Below are positions 51,201-59,387 of a stretch of 64,000 nt of DNA, one piece after another. Every line of letters starts with the position of its first letter. The first letter of the stretch is position 1. Position numbers and translations under genes: made by a program. This DNA comes from Sinonovacula constricta (Eukaryota; Mollusca; Bivalvia; Cardiida; Solecurtidae). Under the pieces are notes generated by a model, which worked only from the letters and a program-made list of their open reading frames with translations, was not told the origin of the DNA and searched no databases. The DNA is taken from contig CM017561.1 in NCBI GenBank assembly GCA_007844125.1, forward strand, positions 34,810,406 to 34,874,405, read 5' to 3'.

Positions 51201-54200
51201 AAATGACCACTCTTAAAATTTTCTCCCTTAATTGTAGAACCCTTAGGGAAAATAAGAAAAGAAAGGATATTTTTAAATTGTTTAAAGAGAAAAAGGCAGA
51301 TATCATATGTCTGCAAGAAACACACTTTACTGAGGAACTTGAAAAAAACATTTATATAGACTGGGGTGGACAATGTTTTTATAACCATGGAAAATCTAGC
51401 GCTAAAGGAGTTGCTGTTCTTATAAGAAAAGATTTATCTTTACAAATTAATCAGATTCATTCAGATAAAAAGGAAAGTTGTATGACCTTAAACTTGAACT
51501 TTGACAGTAAGCATTTTAAATTAATAAATATCTATGCACCAAACAATGATAACCCTGGATTTTTTAAAAATGTATTTAACATGGTTGATTCCTTTGAGAA
51601 AGATGACCCCTATATAATATGTGGTGGTTTTAATTTAGTTTTAGATCCAAAGATAGATTATTACAATTATAAATATATGAATAATAACATACAAGCTAGA
51701 AAAACTCTACTAAACTTTATAGATACTAGATGCCTGGTAGATCCTTTTAGAGAACTTCATCAAAATCACAAGAAATATTCATGGAGGCGCACAAACCCTT
51801 TACAACAGGCCAGACTAGATTTTTTTCTTATGACAGATGATTTATTACAATTTGTTAGACATACTGATATAGAGCATAGCTATAGATCTGACCATTCCAT
51901 TATTATGTTAGATGTGTGCCTTAACGATAGTAAACATGGTAAAGGGCTTTGGAAATTTAATAATAGTTTATTGTATGACCTTAATTATGTAGAAGGTATT
52001 AATGAATTGATTCAAAACACAAAGTTGCAATATTGTGTACCAATATATAATTTAGATAATATACATTCTATCAAGGACAGTGATATAGTACTTTCAGTCG
52101 ATGATGATCTGTTTTTAGAAACCTTATTAATGGAAATTTGGGGAAAAACTATATCATATTCAAGTTTCAAGAAGAAAAATTACCACAATAAAGAAAATGA
52201 TTTAACAGACAAAATAACCAAACTTGAACATTGCCTTACAGAAAATAATAAAATTATACTACAACAATTACACAAAGAACTATAACACAAGAGATAAAAA
52301 ATTAAAAGGGTCAATAATAAGAAGTAGAGCTAACTGGATTGAAAATGGTGAAAAAAGTACAATTTTTTTTCTAAACTTAGAAAAAAAAACAATTATGTTA
52401 ATAAAAATATTCCTTTTCTAGAGAAAGAAGATGGATCACACATATATTATCAGAAACTTATTTTAAATGAAACCTGTAAATTTTATAAACAACTATATGA
52501 AAATACCACAGTCAGCAAAAATGAAAATATTCACTCCTTTCTAAATGGTATCACAGCAGCAAAAGTCACTCCACACGAAGCAGAAAATTTAGAAGGAAAT
52601 TTAACATATGATGAAATACTCCATACACTTAAAAATATGAAAAATGACAAAAGTCCTGGCTCGGATGGATTTACCTCTAACTTTTTCAAGTTTTTTTGGA
52701 GCAAGATTGGCAGCTTTATTGTAAGAGCAATATATTGTGCATTTAAAAAAGGGGCATTCTCCCAAAGCAAGAAACTTGGAACCATTATCTGCATCCCAAA
52801 AGAAAAAAACCCAAAACAATTCTTAAAAAACTGGAGACCTGTTACGTTATTAAATGTTATCTATAAACTAGCCTCAGGAAGTATAGCTGAAAATGAACAA
52901 ATACCAGGATTATTAATGCTAATCGATTTCGAAAAAGCATTCGACACACTATCATTTAACCTTATCGAAGAGACGTTATACTTCTTTAATTTTGGAAACG
53001 AATTTATTAAATGGATAAAATTATGCTTGTATAATACAAGTACATGTGTTCAACTAAATGGTTTCTTATCAGAATTCTTCACAGTAAAGCGTGGATGTAG
53101 ACAAGGAGACCACATATCCCCTTATATTTTTATTTTATGCACAGAAATATTAACATTGAAAATAAAGAATTCTAAAAATATTAAAGGAATTACTATCAAT
53201 GGAGAAGAATATAAAATATCTCAGTTCGTTGATGATACCTCCCTCTTAATGGATGGATCAAATCAATCACTAAAAATGCCTTAAATACTTTGGACAAATT
53301 TGCAATTATCTCAGGACTTAAGGTTAATTTTGATAAAACAAAGCTCATTTGGATAGGATCAATGAAGTACAGTACCAGAGCAATAAAAACAAAATGGAAA
53401 TTAAAATGGGGTGAAACACAATTTACTGTATTAGGAATAAACTTTGATGTATCTCTTGAAAAAAATACCAAATTTAAATTTTAGCCCGAAAATAACTAAA
53501 CTGAATAACTTAATACTTTACTGGAAAAGACGTAATTTAACACCAATTGGAAAAATAACTGTTGTCAAGTCCTTACTTTTGCCATTGTTTACCAATTGTT
53601 TCATTAATCTCCCTACCCCAGATACAAAAACTACCAACACTATTAACAGTATTATGTATAATTTTGTTTGGAAAGGTAAATCTAGAATTAAAAAAGAAAT
53701 ATTAGTAAAAAAATATGAAGAAGGTGGACTTGGTATGATTGATATTGAACAATATATCCACAGATTAAAAGTCAAGTGGTTAAGATCATATATTGTAAAT
53801 TCCAGTAGTAAATGCTTCCAATTGGTAGATACCCAATTAAACCTTAAAAAGATATTAACTACAGGAACACTATACAGCCAAATTTGTATAAAAAGTATAA
53901 AAAATACTTTTTGGAAGGACGTCTTAAAGGCATATGTTACATTTGTAAAAAAATACCCTGTCCAAACAACTGAAGATCTCTTAAATCTGCCTCTCTTTTA
54001 CAATGAATTATTTAATGTAACAACATGCTTTTTTAAAAAGAGAAGAAATTGAAAGTAAATTTAATATAAAAGTGGATTTTTTGCAGTACCATACACTTAC
54101 TACTGGAATAAAACGTTTCATTCATAAGCACAATATAGATATTGAACAATATTCCATGTATAATCCATGCATTAATTGTTATATAAAGTTCATTGTTTTG

Positions 54201-57200
54201 AAAAATAAATCAGTCTACAATATTTTGGTTAATAATAATGCTGTACCAAGTTCTAATTTTAAATGGAACCAAATATTCTCTGGAGCTTCTATAAATTGGA
54301 AAATGACAAATAGTTGTGTATTTAGATGTACAAATGATACGTACATACAATGGTTTCAAACAAGGATACTACACAGAATATTGGCTACAAATTCATTATT
54401 ATACAAAATGAATATAGTATCTAACAATGTATGTACCTTTTGTGAAAATCAAGAAGAAACACTTAAACATTTATTTTGTGATTGTATAATTGTAAAACCT
54501 TTGTTGATTTTTATTACTAATACACTGAGAAAAAATGGTTATATTGAGACTATTGACAACAAACTAATTTTGTTAGGCTCAGAAAATAGCTCATATGAAT
54601 ATGATTTATTATTTTTAGAATATAAAAAATATATATATTTTTGTAAAAGAAAAAACACTAGCCCTACAATTACTGGACTAATATCCAATTTAAAATTCTC
54701 ATTTAATACATATAAAGAAACAAAATCTGATTATTTATTCAAACAAAACTGGAACACTGTGCAACTTTTCACTAATTTATAATGTATACCTATATTGTAT
54801 CTGCAACAGATACACAAATGCAAAATACCATGTACAATTTTAGGTACCCTTACTTATGTATATGTATATATAGGTGTGTGTGTATGTGTGTGTATATATA
54901 TAAACACCCAGGATATTAATGCCTCCCTGTATTTTGATAACATGTCAATTTAAATAACAAAATATAAACTTTTACATCCATGCATAATTCACCTTACATT
55001 ATAATATGATCTAACAAAAATACATACTACTAATACTGATTGTAAGGTGGATGCCAGGATGGGCCTCCACCTAGGACGGGGATAATAAAAGTTTAAAAAA
55101 AAAAGATCTTAAAGTAGACCTTAAATGTGGTATCCGACAGTTTAAATCAAAATACATTTTCATTAAACATTGTTACCTGAACATATCTCGCAAATTCTGT
55201 TTATTGGTGTCCTACAACTGTCTCTAAAGCGAACCATTACGTCACAATCCTCATATCAAACATGTATGTCCTATCTGAGCCACGCTGCACAGTAAGCTAT
55301 TTTTAAATTAAGAAAACCACGTGACCACTTATGCTGTGGCTCAATCAGGTCATCTGCTGTGACGTCGATGTCTATTTTAGTAGGAATCCTAATAGTTGTT
55401 ATATATAGATTTGAAAAGATTAACAATTTAAGTGTTGAGTAACGAGTTTTACTGCCCTAACATTGACATGTTGCTGGAAATCGTCAAATCGTCAAAGCTT
55501 AGAATAAAGTATGATTTTTTTTCTGCAGACATTATGTACAAATACCCCAAACAGAAGTCAGATATTGCTACATATATTAGATATAGGCAAACTGTCGGAT
55601 ACCACCTTTAAACTGTTAAAATTTAATACCGGATAATTTCAAAGCGCCTTGGTTACAGTTATTGCTCCATCCGCACTTCATTTTGATTTAAACTATTGTT
55701 GTTCTGTTTATGACTGACATTCACAAATATGGTTAATTCAAGCAAGAGCACTTTGGAAATTTATTTTGGTAAAACAATTGATAACTGTTGCGACGCTGTT
55801 GATCCCCGCACGCCTCAAGTATAAAGACAGGCCCTGAACAGAAAATTAAGATATGACAATTGCCCATCTAATATGTAATGAAGCCGTGCTTTTTCTCAGG
55901 CCTTGGGACTTATTGGGTCTAATTAGACGTGATGTGAGCGTCATAACTGACTTGAGCCGTCAAAATGACTGTTAAAAACGTAAATATTAATTAAAATGAT
56001 TATATCTATATATAATATATAAGTATTTCGCTAAAATGTCAGTAGCAGTGTAGCACACAATCCTCAAAAATAGAAATGCTGGCGGCTTTATATTGAATAG
56101 CGATGGTTAGTTCATAAGAGATACACATCAACAAATGAAATGTCCGAATGGAGAAAATAATGATCAATAACAAATAAAACATACAAACAAAATATAGCTT
56201 TATGAAAACTACTTATTTACTCGGTATTATGGTGAATGACAAAAAAGTGGTCAATCGTATTTTTCTTTTGTCGACGAATGTTGATTATGTATTTGTTATT
56301 GCTTACATGAAATTAAAACAAGCCACATATAAGTCAATAAAAAGGAATACGGCAATACGGCAACTGGTGTTAAATCCATGCACCAGCTAACTATATAGAT
56401 AAAGAGTTCTACAGAGCTGGGGGATATTGAGCAGTTATGACAGCTGTTGCAGAGAAGGTGCAACAGCATTTGGAATATAATTACAGCAGACGCAAAACAA
56501 CAACAATAACAACAACAATACTTCATTTCTAAGGGAAGCAACAGCAACTACACAGGTACTGCTATTTAAACAACAGCAACAACAACAACAACGCCAATAG
56601 CGTTTTTTTCCAGCAGCAATAACCACTACGCCGATACAGCATTTCAGCAGCAATAACAATAATAGTAAGAACTATTTTAATTTAAATATGTAAACAATGG
56701 CAGTTTCTGTTTCATCAATAACGACGGACGACGCCTGGTAATGTTTTGTTGATCAATAATTAGAAGCAGGCACCAACGGACAAGTTATGCAGCAGTTCCA
56801 TTGCCATATCAAGGCAATAATTCATTTAACTCATTTTGCATATATCGTCCTGAACTAAAATTGTCCACAACTTCCGCATTGTCATTTCAGTCATCGATCC
56901 AAATATTACCTGTATGTCAATGGAAGTTAAATTTAGCATGTAGATATATAAGAAACTAGTATTTTACACTGTAAAAAGGTCATAGTCAATAAAAAAATAG
57001 TTTTAACATAACAACAATAACAAGGGTACATAAAGTAGACACTTAATATAGAAGTAACATTAAATAATAATCAAAATCAGTGAATCATCAACAAAACAAA
57101 TGAAAATTTATAAAATGCCTACCAATCTGACGGTCTGGATTGTCCGGCAACTACGACAATGCCGACGATTGCGACAAACACTAGGTTTACAATTTTAACC

Positions 57201-57208
57201 GGCGGCAT
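24133..57208 (-). CDS. Mosaic EMI-EGF-WAP-VWC-HYR type I membrane protein (14 exons, 710 residues)
   Basis: All inferred exon borders are canonical and every phase matches, giving 2,133 coding bases (710 residues plus stop). Order: signal peptide (1-28), EMI-like cysteine-rich region (29-135), EGF (136-172), EGF, EGF (to about 245), WAP and VWC (to about 356), EGF (to about 393), a HYR module split over two exons (to about 486), a second HYR module (to about 567), a short linker, one transmembrane helix ([18 protein letters not shown]), and a basic stop-transfer plus ~100-residue tail with NPPPY and PPPPY. The extracellular part should bind matrix or cell-surface partners. PPxY motifs recruit WW-domain proteins such as NEDD4-type ligases. 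Intron 1 is 14.6 kb and contains a LINE. I do not recognise a named orthologue. Confidence 0.85.
25058..25123 (-). CDS. Host gene exon 13: juxtamembrane linker
   Basis: 66 bp, phase 1 to 1. It ends NNWWI, which runs into the transmembrane helix of the last exon. Confidence 0.75.
   Translation of the reverse strand: MLAYQICPPDFVRGRRATIGG
25528..25770 (-). CDS. Host gene exon 12: HYR module 2
   Basis: 243 bp, phase 1 to 1, one complete module: [36 protein letters not shown] and a closing VQV. Confidence 0.9.
26268..26400 (-). CDS. Host gene exon 11: second half of HYR module 1
   Basis: 133 bp, phase 0 to 1. [20 protein letters not shown] matches the end of a HYR module (A-x-C-x-F-x-V). Extra Cys residues (CRCSDFY) are atypical. 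Confidence 0.78.
27124..30728 (-). pseudogene. LINE ORF2 (endonuclease, reverse transcriptase, RNase H), broken
   Basis: Endonuclease motifs are WNCRGLK (about 30705), LQETF and [11 protein letters not shown] (about 30290). RT motifs are [12 protein letters not shown] (about 29380), a FDLEKAYD-like block (about 29065), GVPQGS (about 28890) and FVDD (about 28795). A one-base loss near 28768 shifts into the long 547-codon frame (28767-27124). That frame keeps the RNase H (IYTDGSK at about 27900, then FSDSLSAL and [14 protein letters not shown]) and a terminal Cys/His motif. At least four breaks are visible. Confidence 0.85.
30760..31697 (-). pseudogene. LINE ORF1 (gag-like, zinc knuckles), frameshifted and internally deleted
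   Basis: It begins [12 protein letters not shown] at about 31694 and shifts frame near 31430. The continuing frame has [14 protein letters not shown] and two further Cys-rich knuckles (to about 31150). A direct jump from FPHFIVEV to DLAGVSEED suggests an internal deletion of the RNA-binding part. A Lys/Pro/Ser-rich C-terminal tail follows in another frame to about 30760. Confidence 0.75.
32784..32929 (-). CDS. Host gene exon 10: first half of HYR module 1
   Basis: 146 bp, phase 1 to 0. Begins [11 protein letters not shown], like the start of HYR modules (PP-x-V-x-C). The intron that follows contains a LINE and is 6.4 kb. Confidence 0.75.
33066..33176 (-). CDS. Host gene exon 9: EGF-like repeat 4
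   Basis: 111 bp, phase 1 to 1, nearly identical to exon 4. It is part of a ~1-kb duplication. Confidence 0.88.
33886..33980. repeat. (GT)n/(GTGC)n microsatellite
   Basis: About 95 bp of GT with GTGC interruptions. The VCVCV and HTHT frames here are artefacts of the repeat. Confidence 0.95.
34195..35000. repeat. Dispersed repeat family B, two tandem degenerate copies
   Basis: The segments 34200-34530 and 34555-34915 are related: both contain the AATTCCGT-TCTCGGGACAAT, CGATCGTTTTGTT and GAGCTGTCATCCGAGCTGCC blocks. A third copy lies at 57778-58065 and 58382-58440 in opposite orientation. Short minus-strand frames look like transposase fragments, but I cannot assign a family. Confidence 0.65.
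35149..35490. mobile_element. MITE family D, copy 1
   Basis: The ends CAGGCGCGTATCTGG and the reverse complement CAGGCGCGTTTCTGCC match those of 41120-41487, and the interiors are related in opposite orientation. No clean target duplication is visible here. It lies about 40 bp from VWC exon 8. Confidence 0.7.
35533..35653 (-). CDS. Host gene exon 8: second half of VWC
   Basis: 121 bp, phase 0 to 1. It opens TCICGG and closes PGQCCEVCE, the typical C-terminal end of VWC. Confidence 0.87.
36105..36316 (-). CDS. Host gene exon 7: WAP domain and first half of VWC
   Basis: 212 bp, phase 1 to 0. [19 protein letters not shown] is a WAP four-disulfide core signature. It is followed by the start of a VWC domain (CTSPDGRTV, then [10 protein letters not shown]). 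Confidence 0.85.
36440..36757. repeat. ~30-bp minisatellite in the host intron
   Basis: About 10-11 units of the ATAAGCACATAGTGAGTATTC type, with alternating linkers (TGATACTT or ATATGCTT), giving a dimer-like higher-order pattern. Confidence 0.95.
36780..37169. mobile_element. TTAA-type MITE (family A), left-truncated
   Basis: The right end CAAACTGTCGGATAACATC and the interior with CTGATTACCCGGATGA match other family A copies. The left terminal repeat is missing, replaced by the minisatellite junction. Confidence 0.65.
37289..37411 (-). CDS. Host gene exon 6: EGF-like repeat 3
   Basis: 123 bp, phase 1 to 1. [11 protein letters not shown], then [13 protein letters not shown] slightly long middle loop ([11 protein letters not shown]) carries an additional Cys. 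Confidence 0.88.
37932..38027 (-). CDS. Host gene exon 5: EGF-like repeat 2
   Basis: 96 bp, phase 1 to 1. CRCENGGTC, then [12 protein letters not shown], a standard EGF ending. Confidence 0.9.
38070..38228. repeat. (ATC)n/(AGC)n microsatellite
   Basis: Long ATC and AGC runs in the intron between EGF exons 4 and 5. The poly-Asp and poly-Ser frames are repeat artefacts. Confidence 0.95.
38395..38505 (-). CDS. Host gene exon 4: EGF-like repeat 1
   Basis: 111 bp, phase 1 to 1, so it can be duplicated without a frame change. Contains [20 protein letters not shown]. It differs from exon 9 by one visible substitution (Ser for Gly before WKC). Confidence 0.88.
38885..39323. mobile_element. TTAA-type MITE (family A) inside the duplication
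   Basis: Ends GTGATATCCGACAGTCTGG and GCTGTCGGATACCACC, with TTAA after the right end. It contains the (GT)n tract at 39203-39296. The copy in the other duplicate is at about 33555-33985. Confidence 0.7.
39203..39296. repeat. (GT)n microsatellite
   Basis: A nearly pure GT tract of about 94 bp. Confidence 0.95.
39382..40754. other. Host intron 3 sequence without recognised features
   Basis: AT-rich. I see no exon with splice borders and no clear repeat ends. Confidence 0.4.
40759..41061. mobile_element. TTAA-type MITE (family A), 303 bp
   Basis: TTAA at 40755-40758 and 41062-41065. Ends AGATGATTTATGACAG and CTGTCGGGTACCACAT. Shorter than the ~490-bp copies, so internally deleted. Confidence 0.75.
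41120..41487. mobile_element. hAT-like MITE (family D), 368 bp
   Basis: Terminal repeats CAGGCGCGTTTCTG and the reverse complement CAGGCGCGTATCTGG. An exact 8-bp duplication GAACATGA lies at 41112-41119 and 41488-41495. It lies 86 bp from exon 3. Confidence 0.85.
41573..41667 (-). CDS. Host gene exon 3: end of EMI-like domain
   Basis: 95 bp, phase 2 to 1, after a TCTCCACAG acceptor. It encodes [17 protein letters not shown] and a final Cys; CC-x-GYE is the usual end of an EMI domain. Confidence 0.8.
42195..42251. repeat. (CA)n/(CG)n microsatellite
   Basis: A CA-rich tract just downstream (minus strand) of exon 2. Confidence 0.9.
42290..42514 (-). CDS. Host gene exon 2: cysteine-rich, EMI-like N-terminal part
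   Basis: The acceptor CTCTTCAG gives phase 2 and the 225 bp end in phase 2. It contains [22 protein letters not shown] and a strongly acidic stretch ([15 protein letters not shown]). The acidic insert is unusual for an EMI domain. Confidence 0.8.
42600..43305. repeat. ~700-bp minisatellite next to host exon 2
   Basis: Dozens of 15-16-bp units of the type AAGCACAAGAAATCGCC, with a longer higher-order unit in 42725-42960 that adds GAGAAATCGTCGGGC. It ends about 85 bp upstream of the acceptor of exon 2. Three overlapping minus-strand frames with [13 protein letters not shown] repeats are by-products. Confidence 0.95.
43467..43689. mobile_element. hAT-like MITE (family C), 223 bp
   Basis: It starts CAGGGGCGGATCC and ends GGATCCATCCCTG-like. 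An exact 8-bp duplication TGACCAGG lies at 43459-43466 and 43690-43697. Related copy at 59388-59671. Confidence 0.85.
44085..44300. mobile_element. SINE-like repeat (family E)
   Basis: It contains a minus-strand box B-like GGGTTCGAGTCCC (about 44190-44205) and the CCAAGGCGGTAACTG core shared with 14919-15103. Its first part (GGGTAGAACCATCAGTGC) resembles 37722-37800. Confidence 0.55.
44390..44615 (+). mobile_element. tRNA-derived SINE (family S1), + orientation
   Basis: Box B GGTTCGAACCC near 44430, then CTAAGGGGACAGCATTACGC, GGACCGGCCGGGTTCAG and a CTATAATGATAGAAATGTCG tail. The reverse complement of these blocks recurs at 48030-48240 and 49445-49680. Confidence 0.8.
44783..44816. repeat. 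(GGT)n microsatellite
   Basis: Eight or so GGT units followed by a G-rich tract. Confidence 0.9.
45010..45120. repeat. CAAAA-rich low-complexity tract
   Basis: Imperfect CAAA/CAACAA repeats; a short minus-strand frame here is an artefact. Confidence 0.85.
45418..45914. mobile_element. TTAA-type MITE (family A), 497-bp reference copy
   Basis: Terminal repeats AGGTGGTATCCGACAG and the reverse complement AGATGGTATCCGACAG, flanked by TTAA at 45414-45417 and 45915-45918. TTAA targeting suggests piggyBac or Kolobok. The interior is non-coding. Confidence 0.85.
46030..46135 (+). mobile_element. tRNA-derived SINE head (Leu-like)
   Basis: GTGGTCTAACGGTCAGAG (box A-like) and GGGTTTGAGTCCCGG (box B), separated by a long variable region. 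A mismatched stem argues against a functional tRNA. Confidence 0.65.
46195..46295. repeat. 14-bp minisatellite
   Basis: About seven units of TTCTTGTGTGACAA with small indels, directly after the SINE body. Confidence 0.93.
46978..47160 (+). mobile_element. tRNA-derived SINE, second Leu-like family
   Basis: Opens GGGCCCCTGTGACCGAGAG and has box B GGGTTCGAGTCCCGA near 47052. It shares the tail motif GTCTTCAAGCCGACC but not the body of 46030-46135. Confidence 0.6.
47353..47834. mobile_element. TTAA-type MITE (family A), diverged copy
   Basis: TTAA at 47349-47352, left end AGGTAATACCCGACAG. The right end is degraded (TTTCCGGATACTAACT). The interior keeps GATATCGACGTCACAGAG. Confidence 0.7.
47964..48345. 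mobile_element. TTAA-type MITE (family A) interrupted by a SINE
   Basis: TTAA at 47960-47963, left end AGGTGGTATCAGACAG. The family A body runs to about 48020, then resumes at about 48241 (TTGTTAGACAGAACTAGTCG) after the SINE. The right end is lost. Confidence 0.75.
48022..48240 (-). mobile_element. tRNA-derived SINE (family S1), nested in a MITE
   Basis: On the minus strand: GCAATAGCTCAACTGGTATAG (box A region), then GGTTCAAACCCCGG (box B), then the S1 body. It has the best-preserved tRNA-like head of the family. Confidence 0.82.
48346..49440. other. Host intron 1 sequence, mostly unassigned
   Basis: No exon with splice borders is recognised. A G-rich stretch near 48535-48560 resembles fragments of family C. 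Confidence 0.35.
49445..49680 (-). mobile_element. tRNA-derived SINE (family S1)
   Basis: Reverse complement of the 44390-44615 copy, including the CAGCGACATTTTTATC tail and the GGGTTCAAACCCCGGCC box B. It ends next to the LINE ORF1 fragment. Confidence 0.82.
49690..50037 (+). pseudogene. L1-like ORF1 C-terminal fragment
   Basis: The frame has [29 protein letters not shown] and [11 protein letters not shown], resembling the C-terminal domain of L1 ORF1 RNA-binding proteins (DDLT-LN-like motif). The 5' part is missing. Confidence 0.6.
50041..51202. other. AT-rich stretch before ORF2
   Basis: No coding frame or repeat ends are recognised. It could be untranslated LINE sequence or older intron DNA between two insertions. 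Confidence 0.4.
51203..54782 (+). pseudogene. LINE ORF2 (endonuclease and reverse transcriptase), broken
   Basis: The first 360 codons are an intact AP endonuclease domain: [28 protein letters not shown] and RSDHSII. One expected GDFN site reads GGFN, a loss of the catalytic Asp. Frames then shift at about 52285 and 52420. The RT block has [17 protein letters not shown] and [12 protein letters not shown], then jumps from SGSIA to ENEQIPGLL, which implies an internal deletion of the middle fingers. FEKAFD, RRGDHISPY-like and [10 protein letters not shown] follow. Further breaks lie at 53284, 53484 and 54052. The C-terminus has [18 protein letters not shown]. Confidence 0.85.
55125..55607. mobile_element. 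TTAA-type MITE (family A), 483 bp
   Basis: TTAA at 55121-55124 and 55608-55611. Ends ATGTGGTATCCGACAG and CTGTCGGATACCACCT. It begins only 16 bp after the LINE poly(A). Confidence 0.85.
55612..57122. other. Host intron 1 sequence near exon 1
   Basis: AT-rich, with a CAA/CAG-rich low-complexity zone at 56470-56660. No exon is recognised. Confidence 0.4.
57123..57208 (-). CDS. Host gene exon 1: start codon and signal peptide
   Basis: ATG at 57208-57206 after CTAGAGAAGA. The 28 codons give a hydrophobic core ([16 protein letters not shown]), typical of a secretory signal. The donor GGTAGGCA leaves phase 2, which fits exon 2. No upstream in-frame ATG was needed. Confidence 0.8.
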
Positions 57209-57420
57209 TCTTCTCTAGACAGGTATCTCCTTGAGAAAAACACCTGCCACTAACTACGCAGACGAACTGAGTGCGGGGATTTTACGTAAAATTTAGTGAT
57301 TGTGTCGCTAGACGTTCCGCTTGGATAGGATGATTAGGTCGTCTGCTACCCGGACTCACTGAACCCTGATAGCAGACCTCGGCAATATTTATGTCTGTCA
57401 CGTTTGGTCGCGCAGCTTAT
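57209..57420 (-). promoter_or_regulatory. 5' UTR and presumed promoter of the host gene
   Basis: The sequence just upstream of the ATG on the minus strand has no coding frame. I see no TATA box at a fixed position, so it is assigned by location only. A TTAA-type MITE begins at 57510. Confidence 0.35.
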
Positions 57421-57509
57421 TAGCTTCTTGCACAAACGAACATGCCGTTTTCAGGTAAATTACGCAGTTACATTAAGTTTGTTACATGTAAGAGATACAA
57501 ATTTCTTAA

Positions 57510-57779
57510 AGGTGGTATTCTACAGTTTGCCTATTTCAAATATATGTAACAATAACTTAACGGTAAACATTCTTCCTAAACGCATACTTTCGCAAACAAA
57601 TGAAAGCAAAAATGTTTCTGACACTACCTCGGTTGTTAGAAAGTACAACTCGGTAAATAAATCGCTTAATTTGTTATTCCTTCCAAATTTACAAATAAGA
57701 AGAAATATCTGCTAAAATAGTTATCGACGTCAGGGCGATTATGATGCAATGTTTCTCAAAGGTAAGTGGTCACGTGTAG
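57510..57779. mobile_element. TTAA-type MITE (family A), right-truncated
   Basis: TTAA at 57506-57509 and the left end AGGTGGTATTCTACAG. The body stops at GTGGTCACGTG where family B begins. Confidence 0.7.
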
Positions 57780-58440
57780 GTAGTAGGATCACCTCGGCCA
57801 TTACCCTAAATGGGACTACTTTTGTGACAGACGTCAAAACAAAGATGGCAGTCGGATGACAGCTCACTAGAGTACGATGCCTGTAAAACTTCAATTTGTG
57901 GAGGATCCAAATTTGAAAAAAAAAGTCGATTTTAATTTACCCAGCGCAGCAGACACGCAGCTGTCTAACGATGGCATTGTTTATTTTTTGTGCGAACTAC
58001 ATTTTAGGGATATTCTTCCGGCGAACAAAACGATCGTCTTTTGAGCAAGTATACTTGCACCAGATCATTCTCTCACCAGAGGGCGTGCTACACAAGTTTC
58101 GCTTACACCTCTGTCAACGCCCGGTGTACAAGATTCTTGTACAAAATATAAATAATGAATAAAATGCTCGTGAGATTATTTTGATCTCTGTATATTTTAC
58201 TTAAAATGAGAATGGGTATTTTTTTTTTAGAACAATGTTTAAGATATATTTTAACCCAAATTTTCGGGGAACTATTTTGCGACATGTGACGATAGCATAT
58301 CACGTGTATGAGAACTACTTTTCCCGGCGTTGACAGAGGTGTAAGCGAAACTTGTGTAGCACGCCCTCTGGTGAGAGAATGGCACCAGATACATCCCAGG
58401 ATGGAATTACCCGAGTGCAGTGTTGCCCAGATAGGAAATT
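57780..58440. repeat. Dispersed repeat family B, split by a MITE
   Basis: 57780-58065 and 58382-58440 are the two parts of one family B copy. The sequence on both sides corresponds to continuous sequence near 34240-34300 (reverse complement). Confidence 0.7.
58066..58381. mobile_element. Mutator-like MITE, 316 bp
   Basis: The terminal inverted repeats of 56 bp (58066-58121 and 58326-58381) are identical, starting CATTCTCTCACCAGAGGG. A 9-bp duplication GCACCAGAT lies at 58057-58065 and 58382-58390. A 9-bp duplication with long perfect ends suggests a MULE-type origin. Perfect ends mean a young insertion. Confidence 0.88.
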
Positions 58441-59387
58441 AATATTTGTGAGGACGAACTATGTGTTTTCGGGTAGCATCAATCAGGCCAGTAGCAAAGC
58501 TGAAGCACAATGTATATGTAAACATTTGAGAAGTTACCAAAAAATAAAATCAAGCGCATATTGAAAGTAAAATAATTAATTGATTTTTTCATGTAAGAAA
58601 TGTCTAGAAAATAATCTACCTGTATTGTTGTCAATAGGCATGTCTATTTTATTAATTACAAGTCTTGCATCGTCGGATACCCACGCTCGACTATTCTGCT
58701 TTACTACATTCGTCGACCGTGGATTTATTGGTAAATTTTCTGTCTTCTTGTCAAACTGAATAGAAAAAATTGGCCAATCATAATACTGCTTACAAAATCC
58801 AGACTCGTCAGCGTGGAGACTAGAAGTATTACAATGACGTCGTCATTTTGACAAGTCTGTCGAAACAATGAAAAGACGAGCTTTATCATTGCACTGAAAT
58901 CTTCGTCGGATTATGAAGCAACCAATGAAATATCATTACCAGAAACTGCGAAAAGTGAACAAAATATCCCACGGGCGATAAATGGAGAGTAACGGAAAGG
59001 CTCCGTCGTGGGTTTCCGACTATGCAAGTCTTGATACCCTTTGGTGATAGCTACGAACGACAACTATGCCAGGAGATTTATTATCTGACGTCAGACAATT
59101 TTTACGCATGTCGCACTTAGTCACATGACACAACATGGTTGATATTGAAACTTACATTCGCAAAGTTTGAAGCATGCATTTTAATTAAAAACACCCCGAA
59201 TATACACTATATCGCACTCCCTAAAAAGATGGAGGGCGGGGAACATTATCCCTGACCCCGCTAGAAACCTTGGTGCTTTTGCCGCTCTGGATACGGCCTT
59301 GCCATTTCGTTGATTGAGAAACAACACTTTGGTGCAAGCTTGCAGTTACCACATTTAAACGTTTAAACTTCTGTTTTCGACGACAAG
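58441..59387. other. Upstream intergenic DNA
   Basis: No open frame with family motifs, no clear repeat ends. Confidence 0.35.

Larger units (their letters stand above)
49690..55108 (+). mobile_element. Broken L1/Tx1-like non-LTR retrotransposon
   Basis: A 3' part of ORF1 (49690-50037), a ~1.1-kb AT-rich gap, then ORF2 with endonuclease and reverse transcriptase (51203-54782), and a 3' UTR ending in GGGGATAATAAAAG and a poly(A) tract at 55097-55108. The gap is long for this group, so ORF1 may belong to a separate insertion. It lies in host intron 1 in the antisense direction. Confidence 0.75.

Noticed and set aside
56296..56659. Leu/Cys-rich minus-strand frames
   Set aside because: Arise from a CAA/CAG-rich low-complexity zone.
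57404..57715. 103-codon plus-strand frame
   Set aside because: Covers a family A MITE and unrelated flank; no motif.
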